From Comamonadaceae bacterium (GTDB taxonomy: Bacteria > Pseudomonadota > Gammaproteobacteria > Burkholderiales > Burkholderiaceae_C): a DNA stretch of 64,000 nt. The stretch covers positions 20,264 through 84,263 of the forward strand of contig CANGLW010000010.1 of the NCBI GenBank assembly GCA_947454955.1. The letters run 5' to 3'. Below are positions 56,855 to 64,000 of the stretch, in pieces. Numbering within the stretch: position 1 is the stretch's first letter; every line of letters begins with the position of its first letter. The notes below the pieces were generated by a model. It searched no databases. It worked only from the letters and a program-made list of their open reading frames with translations, and was not told where the DNA came from. The position numbers were made by a program, and so were the translations under genes.

Positions 56855-58111
56855 TCAGTCTTGCGGAATCAGACGACCTGAAGGGCTGAGCGTGACAAAC
56901 AACAGCTGTGATTTGTCCAGCGCATCGTGCCTATTTTCTGAAAATGGTTTGCTGTAATCCCTGACGGCACCGCTGAAAGCCGGTAGTTTTTCCAGGCCAT
57001 CCCTGATCTTTTCAGGGTTGGTTGTTTTGTTGATTTGTATGGCGCTGGCCAGCAGATACACCATGTCGTAGGCATGCGCTGCGCCAACGGGGCTTGGAAT
57101 GTCTCGGCTGTCTTTCAGGTCTGTGTTCTTCAGTATCCAGTCGGCCAAGGCCAGCGTACGCGGGCGCTTGTTGTTGATGAACGTGAATGTTTGTATGAAC
57201 TCAACACGGACAGATGACAGCTCGTCTTTGGCCAGTTCATGCAAGGTTCCGCCCACAGCCCCCCAGTGTGAGACGACGGGTAAGCGCTGAGCTTGGGGGC
57301 GCTCTCCAATTTCCTTGATCAAGACGGCAGCTTCTTTTTCATTGGCAACCAGCAAGACGCCCTGGCTTTGTGAATCCAGGCAAGACTGGTAGTGTGTTTT
57401 CAAAGAGGCATCGCCCCAGTTGTACCAACGCACAACGGGGAACTGAATCTTTTGCTGCGCAGACTTGTTCAGAATCACGCGCTCTGCAGACCTTCCCCAT
57501 TCCGTGTTGGGCAATATCGCACAAGCTTTGCGCGCCTTGTGTTTGGCCGATAGCCGTTTCATCATGGCCTCAACACCCCATTCATCTTTGAGTGAAAGGC
57601 GAAAGGTGAATGAGGGTTTGTCGCTGTGGTCGGTGATGAGATCGGCCGAACCCCAAACGCTGATCAAAGGCACCTTGAGTCGCTGGGCCTCAGGCACCAT
57701 TTCAACAATGATGGGACTGAATTTTCCGGCCAAGACAGCCACCAAATCTTTGGTTGCTGCCAATTCAATGAAGTTGTCTTTGCCTCTGGCCGTGATGCCT
57801 TTGTTGTCGGTCGTGATCAGCTTCAAAGGGCGGCCGTCAAGCACACCACCTGCAGCATTGATGTCTTCCATCGCCGCTTTGATGCCCCATTCGATGGACA
57901 TGGCCGAGGTGTTGGTCTTTTGACCATAGGCATCGTCGAATCCGATGTAGACCGGTGGCTTGATCGGTGCGGCATTGGCCCCTGTGGTTTGTGCAAAAGA
58001 TTGCAGGGACAGGCAGCTGCCCATCAACACAAGACCGACGGTCATCACCTTTGCAAATTCAGACACTGCGGAGGCGGGGTACGAGCCCTGGGCTACAGAG
58101 AACTTACGCAT
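56855..58111 (-). CDS. Periplasmic branched-chain-amino-acid/amide-type binding protein
   Basis: A 418-residue type I periplasmic binding protein with a signal peptide (VMTVGLVLMGSCLSLQSFAQ ends ~residue 42). PVYIGFDDAYGQKTNTSAMS, IKAAMEDINAAGGVLDGRPL and AVLAGKFSPIIVEMVPEAQR are typical of the LivJ/AmiC fold. No ABC permease or ATPase genes are near, so a transport role is unlikely. It overlaps the synthase gene by 8 bases and is coupled to the GGDEF-EAL sensor, suggesting it delivers a ligand signal to that sensor's periplasmic domain. Confidence 0.88.
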   Translation of the reverse strand: MRKFSVAQGSYPASAVSEFAKVMTVGLVLMGSCLSLQSFAQTTGANAAPIKPPVYIGFDDAYGQKTNTSAMSIEWGIKAAMEDINAAGGVLDGRPLKLITTDNKGITARGKDNFIELAATKDLVAVLAGKFSPIIVEMVPEAQRLKVPLISVWGSADLITDHSDKPSFTFRLSLKDEWGVEAMMKRLSAKHKARKACAILPNTEWGRSAERVILNKSAQQKIQFPVVRWYNWGDASLKTHYQSCLDSQSQGVLLVANEKEAAVLIKEIGERPQAQRLPVVSHWGAVGGTLHELAKDELSSVRVEFIQTFTFINNKRPRTLALADWILKNTDLKDSRDIPSPVGAAHAYDMVYLLASAIQINKTTNPEKIRDGLEKLPAFSGAVRDYSKPFSENRHDALDKSQLLFVTLSPSGRLIPQD

Positions 58112-60038
58112 CAAATGTTTTCTTCCATAAAGTCACGATGAGTCGTCGGGTGCTGCTGGTGGCAGGCTTGACGGTGGCGTATTTGCCCGAAAAAAGTTTG
58201 AGGATCATGGCCTTGCGCTGTGCCTGGTCCTCATACTGAAAGACCGCCGCCAAATGGTGGGCGGTTTGGCGTATCGGTTTGATCCTGACCCGACCAACAC
58301 CCTCGACTGTGACGCTGGTTGTGGCCGGGTGGAACTTGGAAGGCACCCCCGTCGGTAAGTCCAGCTTGCAGCCATCTACACTGACGTCGTTGAGGTCAGC
58401 TGGAAATGAACGGTCGCCGTCATGGATGAGGGCCGATTCGGAGGTGAAAAACCGTTCTTCTTTTCGCACGCGCGCGCCTTCAAAACACAGCAAGGCAGCC
58501 ATGGCCAAGGTGGCAATGTTCATCAGGGACCAGAACACCGCGACGGGGAAAAACTCGTCGTAGGGCACGAGCGCCAACTCAGGCACCACATTGACCAACA
58601 AGCCCGCCAAGGTCAGGCCCATGCAAAGCAAGATCATGCCCAGGGTGAAAAAATCCACGCGTCGTCCATGGCTGGCATCAGAGCCTTTGGGGGTCACTTT
58701 GAAAGGCTGGCCAAAAGGCTTGATGAGCGAGGCAACCACGGTGGGGCCAAGCCTGAAGCTGGCAAACAGCCCTGCTGGACCAGACACAAGCGGCGAGAAA
58801 TGCCCACCCACCAGCCTCCTTGAAGCCAGGAAGAACGCCAGGAAAACTGGGAGTTGGTAATAAACCATGTCACCCACATTGGTGAAATGGAAGGGTAGCC
58901 AACCCAGGAGCAAGTAGGCCAAAGGAATCGCAATCAACATCAGTCTGACGGTGTATTGCGTCAACCAACTGGTGGGGAAAAACAAGAGCCGTTGCATGAG
59001 GGTCAAACCAGGCCCCAGAGGCCCCCAGCGCAGAAATAAAGACTGAATGGCGCCGCGGCACCAGCGTTCTCTCTGCACAAAAAAACCTTCAATCGACTCG
59101 GCAGCCAACCCCATGCTCAAGCGCTCGTTGAGGTAGACGGTCTTGAAACCTTTGCGCAGCATCACCAGTGTGGTGAGCAGATCTTCCGTGATGCTGTCGG
59201 TGGGAATGCCGCCAATCGCATCGACAGCTTCTCGGCGCATGATGCTGCATGAACCACAGCAAAAGGCCGCTTGCCAGGCGTCACGCGAGGCAGCCATCTC
59301 ATCAAAGAACAAACGTTGTTCATCAGGGTAAATTTGCATCAACCCCAAATTGGTCTGTATCGGGTCCTTGTTGTAGAAGTGCTGTGGGGTTTGGACTATG
59401 CCGATGGTCGGGTCGTTGAAGAACCCTAAGGTGCGGCGTATGAATGCACGTGATGGCACGAAGTCCGCATCAAAAACGGCAATGAATTGACCTTGTGCAT
59501 AAGCCAAGGCATGGTTCATGTTGCCGGCTTTGGCATGAAGGTTGTCGGGACGCGTCACATGCCGAACGCCGATGTCTTCACAGAATTCGCGCAACCATTC
59601 GCGCCGCCCATCGTCCAGAACCCAGACGGTTTTGTTGGGGTAGTCCATCGCTGCTGCAGCGATGATGGTTTTTTCTAAAACATCGAAGGGTTCGTTGTAG
59701 GTGGGTATGAAAATGTCCACGGCCGGCAAGGGTGTGGGCAAGACATGCGCATCTGCTTGCGCGCTTCGTGTGTTGGTGCGACTCATGATCAATAAGAAGA
59801 CTGCCACTTCGATGCAAGCGAGCAGCTCGATGCCCCAAACCCCCAGAATCCACGACTGCGCCATCAAGCTGTCGTCGTCGCCTATCCACACCGTGTTGAA
59901 GAGCCGCCAAATCAGGTATTGCACCGACAGTAAAACGGGAACCAGGCAAACCAGCTTGCGCGCCATGCCATTGGTTCTTGGTGCGTCCCAAACGGCCAGG
60001 AAAAACCCGGTGACCAGCAGCAATGGGACGATATCCAT
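58104..60038 (-). CDS. GT2 polysaccharide synthase with C-terminal PilZ domain (BcsA-like)
   Basis: A 644-residue processive glycosyltransferase. N-terminal helices ~5-90, GT2 domain with VDIFIPTYNEP, VLDDGRRE (~142), AVFDADFVPSRAF (~189), SITEDLLT (~283) and QRERWCRGA (~321), the D, DxD, TED and QxxRW motifs of cellulose/alginate-type synthases. Further helices ~345-500. The PilZ domain has RKEER (~525) and DVSVDG (~549), the c-di-GMP RxxxR and DxSxxG motifs. FCCGSCSIMRREA is BcsA-like. It is shorter than BcsA (~870) and no bcsB, bcsC or bcsZ is present. The product cannot be told. Confidence 0.92.
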   Translation of the reverse strand: MDIVPLLLVTGFFLAVWDAPRTNGMARKLVCLVPVLLSVQYLIWRLFNTVWIGDDDSLMAQSWILGVWGIELLACIEVAVFLLIMSRTNTRSAQADAHVLPTPLPAVDIFIPTYNEPFDVLEKTIIAAAAMDYPNKTVWVLDDGRREWLREFCEDIGVRHVTRPDNLHAKAGNMNHALAYAQGQFIAVFDADFVPSRAFIRRTLGFFNDPTIGIVQTPQHFYNKDPIQTNLGLMQIYPDEQRLFFDEMAASRDAWQAAFCCGSCSIMRREAVDAIGGIPTDSITEDLLTTLVMLRKGFKTVYLNERLSMGLAAESIEGFFVQRERWCRGAIQSLFLRWGPLGPGLTLMQRLLFFPTSWLTQYTVRLMLIAIPLAYLLLGWLPFHFTNVGDMVYYQLPVFLAFFLASRRLVGGHFSPLVSGPAGLFASFRLGPTVVASLIKPFGQPFKVTPKGSDASHGRRVDFFTLGMILLCMGLTLAGLLVNVVPELALVPYDEFFPVAVFWSLMNIATLAMAALLCFEGARVRKEERFFTSESALIHDGDRSFPADLNDVSVDGCKLDLPTGVPSKFHPATTSVTVEGVGRVRIKPIRQTAHHLAAVFQYEDQAQRKAMILKLFSGKYATVKPATSSTRRLIVTLWKKTFDA

Positions 60039-60041
60039 GCC

Positions 60042-61271
60042 TTAGCTCAAAAAGGAGCTGAGTCGGCTGAGCCAGACCGAGGGCCGCCAATCTCGCTGGA
60101 CTTTGACATCCACCTGGCGCCCCACGTAGCATAAATTTTGCTTTGGGTGGTCCAAGTCAGAGGCCTGTATCTTGACGAAGATGCGGGCATCTTTCTTTTC
60201 ACGGTTCAGCTGGGCGGCCAGCGTCACATCCTGCAAATTGTTGCCGCTGCCTGTGGCTGCATCGATCGAGCCCGTGAGCCACTTGGTGCTACCGATCAAT
60301 CGGTATTGAACCGTTTTTCCAATTTCAAAAGACTCCAGTGACGACTCTGGAACCGCCACATCAAGAAAAAGATTTTCACAATGAATCACGTGCGCCAGTT
60401 CTGCGCCCGTGACCACCTCGGTGCCGTTGTCGCCATATTTGCGCCAAAGAACGCCGGTGCTGGGTGAGCGAATAGAGGCCGTTTGCGACAAGGCCATCTT
60501 GTCGCGCTCTTTGCGGATTTGTAACTGAACGTCTGAACTGCGTTGTTCGTTTTCTCGCAAGCGTGCCGTCACATCGGTGATCTGAAGGCGAATGTCATCG
60601 AGCCTTTGCTGCGTGTAGGGCACATCATTTCGACCTTCACCAAGGTAAACAAAATTGTTCACCGCTTGCTTTTCGGTTTCCAGAAGCTTGATGCGCGCCT
60701 GAAAAACTTCCACGCGGCTTTGGTTGACCTCCAGCGCGTACTGCGATGCCTCAAGCTGAGCCGGCGAGATGAAGTTGTCCTTCATCAGCAACTTGTTTCG
60801 TTGGGTCAAAACCACCTGCTCTCGGATCAGGCTTTCCTGGGCTTTCAATTCTGATTTGGCTTGTGACAGCTGTTCTTCAAGCCTGAGCAGTTCATGGCTG
60901 CGGTGAACAGTCACTCGGCTTTGCAACTCTTTTTGAAGCTCCTTCAGATTTTTGAGGTGTTGTTGCAAACCCAGGCTTCTTTCAGCCAGTGTTTTTTGCT
61001 CAACTTCCATTTCATTGACCGCACTTTCCCTGAGGCGGGTGTTGTTGATCTTGAGCAATTCCTCTGCGTCATCAATGGCTTGGCCGGGCATTTTTGTAAA
61101 GCCTTCCAAGCGACCGTCAATGGGCGATTTGATGGCCACATAGCGTGTGTTGACGATGGCATTGATGCTTTGGAAATTGGCCATGGCTGGAACAATGACC
61201 AAGATGGCGATGAGCAAGATGCCCAGCCCGATGACGCGTTTGATGGGTTTGAGTTTGATGAGGGCCTGCAT
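60042..61271 (-). CDS. HlyD-family membrane-fusion protein (Alg44/EPS-export type)
   Basis: A ~409-residue protein: short cytoplasmic N-terminus, one TM helix (RVIGLGILLIAILVIVPAMA), lipoyl-like half (AIKSPIDGRLEGFTKMPGQA), a long coiled coil (~residues 70-255), second lipoyl half (ASIRSPSTGVLWRKYGDNGT) and a beta-barrel end. It resembles the periplasmic part of Alg44 but has no PilZ domain of its own. The frame allows TTG 61292, which is close to the crp stop; ATG 61271 is reported. Located 3 bases upstream of the synthase, it is probably its periplasmic conduit. Confidence 0.87.
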   Translation of the reverse strand: MQALIKLKPIKRVIGLGILLIAILVIVPAMANFQSINAIVNTRYVAIKSPIDGRLEGFTKMPGQAIDDAEELLKINNTRLRESAVNEMEVEQKTLAERSLGLQQHLKNLKELQKELQSRVTVHRSHELLRLEEQLSQAKSELKAQESLIREQVVLTQRNKLLMKDNFISPAQLEASQYALEVNQSRVEVFQARIKLLETEKQAVNNFVYLGEGRNDVPYTQQRLDDIRLQITDVTARLRENEQRSSDVQLQIRKERDKMALSQTASIRSPSTGVLWRKYGDNGTEVVTGAELAHVIHCENLFLDVAVPESSLESFEIGKTVQYRLIGSTKWLTGSIDAATGSGNNLQDVTLAAQLNREKKDARIFVKIQASDLDHPKQNLCYVGRQVDVKVQRDWRPSVWLSRLSSFLS

Positions 61272-61296
61272 GGTCAATGTCTTTTTGCTCAATCCG

Positions 61297-61980
61297 TCAA
61301 TGCTTCAAAGCTGGATGCATCACCCGATAACAATCACACGTCCGCGCTTCCAACTGCGGTCGATCCAACACGGTCAACTTGCCTCGCGAGATCTCGATCA
61401 AGCCTTCATGGCTGAGTTTTCCTGCGGTCAAGGTGACCGATTCGCGACTGATGCCCAGAATGTCGGCAAGTTCTTGGTGCGTGATCTGCAAGACCTGACC
61501 TTGCGTCTTGTCCAAGGTGTTCATGATCCAGCGGATGATTTGCTGCTCATTGCTGTGCTTGCTGCTGCAGACCGTAGGCATGGCGATCTGCAAAATCATC
61601 TGGCGTGTGGTGGCCATCCAAATTTTGAGGAACTCACGGTCTTGTGCCAACTCAGATTGAAAAATCTCAAGAGGCAATTTGTAGGCGATGCCTGCAAACT
61701 TCACCTTGGCACGGCTGAAGTTCTGATTGCCCCCCATCACCCCACTGCCCACCATGCCTTCTTTGCCGATCAGGACGATTTCCGCAGAGGTTCCGTCTGA
61801 TATGTCGATCTGCATGGCGATGATCGCGCTGACGGGGAAGAAAACAAAATGAATCGCCTCGTTGGGACCAAAGATCAATTGATCAGGCTCCAGGCAAATC
61901 AGTTGGAAGTGCGGCTCTAAATGTTTGTATTTTTCAAACCGCAGTTGACTGATCATCAGGTTGCTGGAGGGGATGATCAT
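61297..61980 (-). CDS. Crp/Fnr-family regulator of the polysaccharide operon
   Basis: A 227-residue protein with a cyclic-nucleotide-binding-like domain (LICLEPDQLIFGPNEAIHFV, GTSAEIVLIGKEGMVGSGVM) and a C-terminal winged helix ITHQELADILGISRESVTLT (~residues 170-190). The Arg-Ser-Ala-type cAMP pocket of true CRP is not apparent, so another nucleotide, c-di-GMP or no ligand is possible. It lies inside the operon, between the YcgR-like gene (10 bases) and hlyD, so it likely controls it. Confidence 0.88.
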   Translation of the reverse strand: MIIPSSNLMISQLRFEKYKHLEPHFQLICLEPDQLIFGPNEAIHFVFFPVSAIIAMQIDISDGTSAEIVLIGKEGMVGSGVMGGNQNFSRAKVKFAGIAYKLPLEIFQSELAQDREFLKIWMATTRQMILQIAMPTVCSSKHSNEQQIIRWIMNTLDKTQGQVLQITHQELADILGISRESVTLTAGKLSHEGLIEISRGKLTVLDRPQLEARTCDCYRVMHPALKH

Positions 61981-61990
61981 GGGTCAACCC

Positions 61991-62713
61991 TCATGCGAGT
62001 TGTTTAACGTTGACAGCGCCGTGCGACAGCGGCTTTTGCAGTTCATTGACCAACAGCAGCACGCAAGGCTCGATCTGATGGAACCGGATGCCAATCTGGA
62101 AGCCCGAGCTTTGACCGGAAGCGTCCCGTAAGGGCTGTACTGTTTGGATGTCTGCGTCCAAGACCAGCGTCTCTTGCGTGCCCGTGGCCGCCAAGGCAAA
62201 CGACAGCTCAAGCTGAAGTGACTGCCCCACATCGCCCAATGCCTGCGGTGCTAATAACGCCGCGCCCAGGCCACTCAGGTCCTGAAAGCGGTAAGTGCCG
62301 AGCGGCGCCTCGCCCGACAGCTTAGGCGCCTGAAGCACCTTCACGGGCAAATCACAAGTCACCCGCTGGTGCGAGCGCAAGCGGGTTTCACGAATTTTCT
62401 GTGGGCAGCTCATCAGCATGTAGTTGCGCGGGTGCAGCAGCAGCGCTTGCAGTCGCGTTTCAAACTCGTAGAGCGACACACCGCAAAACACCCGCAGGTC
62501 AAACGACTGACCCTCTTCAAATGTGACGGTCCAGCCGTTGGCGACTGGCAAGCGAAGCATCAAAAAATCGGGTTCTGCATGGCCGATCAGGCGGGTGAAA
62601 TGCTTGGTGGGCTGTTGGCCATGGCTGATCAGCTGGACAGTCTGGCCAATGCGCAAATCCAAATCGTTCAAACGCAGGCTGGATTTTTTTTCTGACGATG
62701 AGGGCATGGGCAT
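61991..62713 (-). CDS. YcgR-like PilZ-domain c-di-GMP effector
   Basis: A 240-residue protein: N-terminal YcgR-like domain (LRIGQTVQLISHGQQPTKHF, FEEGQSFDLRVFCGVSLYEF) and a C-terminal PilZ domain with RLRSHQR (~134) and DLSGLGAALLAP (~165), which match RxxxR and DxSxxG. YcgR proteins brake the flagellar motor when c-di-GMP rises. ATG 62713 is chosen; the frame is open to 62809. It is the first gene of the run, linking motility control to polysaccharide synthesis. Confidence 0.85.
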   Translation of the reverse strand: MPMPSSSEKKSSLRLNDLDLRIGQTVQLISHGQQPTKHFTRLIGHAEPDFLMLRLPVANGWTVTFEEGQSFDLRVFCGVSLYEFETRLQALLLHPRNYMLMSCPQKIRETRLRSHQRVTCDLPVKVLQAPKLSGEAPLGTYRFQDLSGLGAALLAPQALGDVGQSLQLELSFALAATGTQETLVLDADIQTVQPLRDASGQSSGFQIGIRFHQIEPCVLLLVNELQKPLSHGAVNVKQLA

Positions 62714-62823
62714 AGATCGATCATGGAACCGACGTCCAACCTGGATTCGAGTTGCGCCTAAGTGTGAACATCCAGCCCAGACCTGAGGCTTGTCGCTGCC
62801 CCTGGTCAAAAACTGATAAAACT

Positions 62824-62851
62824 AATATAGGCTCAAATCAACGAATGTCAT
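62824..62851 (-). promoter_or_regulatory. Candidate promoter for the ycgR-to-GGDEF-EAL operon
   Basis: On the minus strand ATGACA (62846-62851) and TATATT (62824-62829) are separated by 16 bases, giving a -35/-10 pair and a 5' leader of about 100 bases before the YcgR-like start. In the same 313-base gene-free stretch (62714-63026) a TGACATTTGTCA palindrome occurs at 62872-62883. Confidence 0.4.
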
Positions 62852-62933
62852 CTTCAAAGGCCTATCGAGGGTGACATTTGTCAAGCTATCGCATGGAAGG
62901 TGTGCGTTACAGCACAAATGTCAGCCAGGCTCG

Positions 62934-62969
62934 CCGATTGCTTTGTGCTGCAGCGCACAAAGCAATCGG
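62934..62969. repeat. Perfect 15-bp inverted repeat between fnr and the ycgR operon
   Basis: CCGATTGCTTTGTGC and GCACAAAGCAATCGG with a 6-base loop TGCAGC, 57 bases past the fnr stop. No T-run follows on either strand. The core CAGCACAAA recurs at 62910-62918. It could stop fnr transcripts, be an operator, or fold as a small RNA. Confidence 0.7.
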
Positions 62970-63026
62970 GGCTGCTGGTGACGGGCTCATCCGCCATGCC
63001 GCAAGGGCATGGCGATCAGCGCGACA

Positions 63027-63815
63027 TCAATGGTGCGTATGCAGGATGGCTTCCAAGCCATCGGGCTTGAGGATGCGAACATCTCGCAGCTTGACCTCAA
63101 TCAAGCCGTCTTCCACAAACTTGGAAAACATACGGCTCACAGTTTCAAGCTTGAGGCCCAAGTAGCTACCGATCTCTTCGCGCGTCATGCGCAGAACCAA
63201 CTGATGGCTGGAGTAACCGCGTCGCGTCAAGCGTTGTATCAGGTCCAGCAAAAAAGCGGCCAGTCTTGCATCGGCCCGCATGCTACCCAAGAGCAGCATG
63301 GCGTTGTGCTCGCGCACAATTTCCCGGCTCATCATCCGGTGAAGCTGGTGTTGGAAAGCGGGCATGTCATGCGACAGATCTTCAAGTTGCCCAAAAGGCA
63401 CCACACAAACTTCAGAGTCTTCTAAAGCAATGGCACTGCTGGAGTGTTGGTGGTTGTGCACGCCATCCAAACCCATCATGTCGGAGGCCATGTGAAAGCC
63501 AGTGACTTGGTCATGGCCATCGGCGGCACTCACCACGGTTTTAAACACACCTGTGCGAACCGCGTAAAGAGAGGTGAACTCTTCACCACCCCGGTACAAG
63601 GCCGCCCCTTTTTTTACACGCTTGCGAACGGCAATCAGGCTGCTCAGGCGTTCAAGCTCTTCATGTTTGAGCCCCATGGGAATGCAAATTTCACGCATGT
63701 TGCAGGAGTTGCAACTGACTTTGGGTGCCGCACCACGGGGCGATTGAAAACTCACCATCTGACTTTGGTAACGCGTTCCAGAGTTCTTATTGATGTCCAA
63801 CGATTCGAGGCCCAT
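63027..63815 (-). CDS. fnr: FNR-type oxygen-sensing regulator
   Basis: A 262-residue Crp/Fnr protein with the FNR cluster ligands: CNSCNMREIC (Cys 35, 38, 44, spacing C-x2-C-x5-C) and EVCVVPF (~residue 137). The HTH region LRMTREEIGSYLGLKLETVS holds the E..SR recognition pattern of FNR (EETVSR-like: LETVSRMFSK). It therefore should bind a [4Fe-4S] cluster that is lost in oxygen. AAGGATAGATC precedes ATG 63815. It is upstream of the polysaccharide operon but separated by 313 bases with a large hairpin. Confidence 0.93.
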   Translation of the reverse strand: MGLESLDINKNSGTRYQSQMVSFQSPRGAAPKVSCNSCNMREICIPMGLKHEELERLSSLIAVRKRVKKGAALYRGGEEFTSLYAVRTGVFKTVVSAADGHDQVTGFHMASDMMGLDGVHNHQHSSSAIALEDSEVCVVPFGQLEDLSHDMPAFQHQLHRMMSREIVREHNAMLLLGSMRADARLAAFLLDLIQRLTRRGYSSHQLVLRMTREEIGSYLGLKLETVSRMFSKFVEDGLIEVKLRDVRILKPDGLEAILHTHH

Positions 63816-63838
63816 GATCTATCCTTTCGATTGGCTCC

Positions 63839-63857
63839 AAGCCTTGATATAAGGCTT
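63839..63857. repeat. Inverted repeat in the fnr leader
   Basis: AAGCCTT-GATAT-AAGGCTT, perfect 7-bp arms, 24 bases before the fnr ATG. It may be an operator or a leader hairpin; on the minus strand TATATC overlaps its centre and could be part of a -10. Confidence 0.4.
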
Positions 63858-63916
63858 GCATCTGCGCTTTTGCACGACAGACAACGCCAGTTTCGATGCA
63901 GATCAAGCTCAGAAAC

Positions 63917-63930
63917 TTGATAACTGTCAA
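63917..63930. promoter_or_regulatory. FNR box TTGAT-N4-GTCAA
   Basis: Matches the FNR consensus TTGAT-N4-ATCAA at 9 of 10 positions. It lies 102 bases before the fnr start, so it may mediate autoregulation or serve a gene to the right of the window. The rest of 63816-64000 shows no gene. Confidence 0.6.
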
Positions 63931-64000
63931 ATTCTCAGGGTCATGCCAGACTATCCATCACCTTGTGTGGTGAGGCTCACAGATGGCAGGGTGCTTTGAA

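Overview
The window looks like a chromosomal segment of a GC-rich betaproteobacterium, most likely family Comamonadaceae (Limnohabitans/Rhodoferax-like freshwater relatives). This rests on codon use, the Bug/TctC and sulfate-binding families, the membrane formate dehydrogenase layout, and the mixture of aerobic catabolism with a magnesium-chelatase H subunit. The taxonomic call is inference. I saw no tRNA, rRNA, insertion sequence, prophage or CRISPR array. Coding density is very high and only one gene-free stretch slightly exceeds 300 bases (62714-63026).

Layout. 1-4.7 kb: 3' part of a membrane formate dehydrogenase operon (catalytic, Fe-S and cytochrome b subunits plus two small exported proteins), a terminator, then fdhD. 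4.7-15.8 kb: housekeeping genes (FtsX-like permease, truncated haemoglobin, Smr protein, radC, FKBP isomerase, ispH, serS, DsrE-like protein), the molybdate transporter pair modBC without modA, a MerR-type regulator and a PH-like protein. 15.9-21.2 kb: glyoxylate operon gcl-hyi-glxR with a divergent LysR gene and a LysR-type operator, then a VOC protein. 21.2-25 kb: an isolated bchH, preceded by two PpsR/CrtJ-like sites 8 bp apart. 25.1-30.2 kb: sulfate/thiosulfate ABC transporter with two tandem binding proteins. 30.2-33.8 kb: LysR gene divergent from a CoA-transferase/HMG-CoA-lyase/VOC operon. 34-37.4 kb: shikimate dehydrogenase, metallo-beta-lactamase-fold protein, cupin, LysR. 37.4-43.5 kb: a six-gene operon (Bug binding protein, alpha/beta hydrolase, three-subunit molybdenum hydroxylase, CoxG-like protein). 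43.6-53.6 kb: SOUL protein, Lrp and a divergent acetolactate-synthase-like gene, then a 2-oxoacid/sugar-acid type locus (TakP-like binding protein and dehydrogenase, divergent from a GntR regulator, dehalogenase-like hydrolase, IlvD and aldehyde dehydrogenase).

53.7-64 kb: the most distinctive region. One tight minus-strand run encodes a YcgR-like PilZ protein, a Crp-family regulator, an HlyD-type membrane-fusion protein, a GT2 polysaccharide synthase carrying its own PilZ domain, a periplasmic amino-acid-type binding protein and a PAS-GGDEF-EAL sensor. A PsiE-like protein lies downstream and an FNR-type oxygen regulator upstream. Together they look like a self-contained c-di-GMP-controlled exopolysaccharide system with its own ligand sensor, lacking the usual bcsB/C/Z partners.

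Themes: molybdenum enzymes and their supply (formate dehydrogenase, FdhD, ModBC, molybdenum hydroxylase); organic-acid and C1/C2 catabolism; oxygen, light and c-di-GMP signalling. All functions are read from sequence motifs and remembered families; no searches were run.
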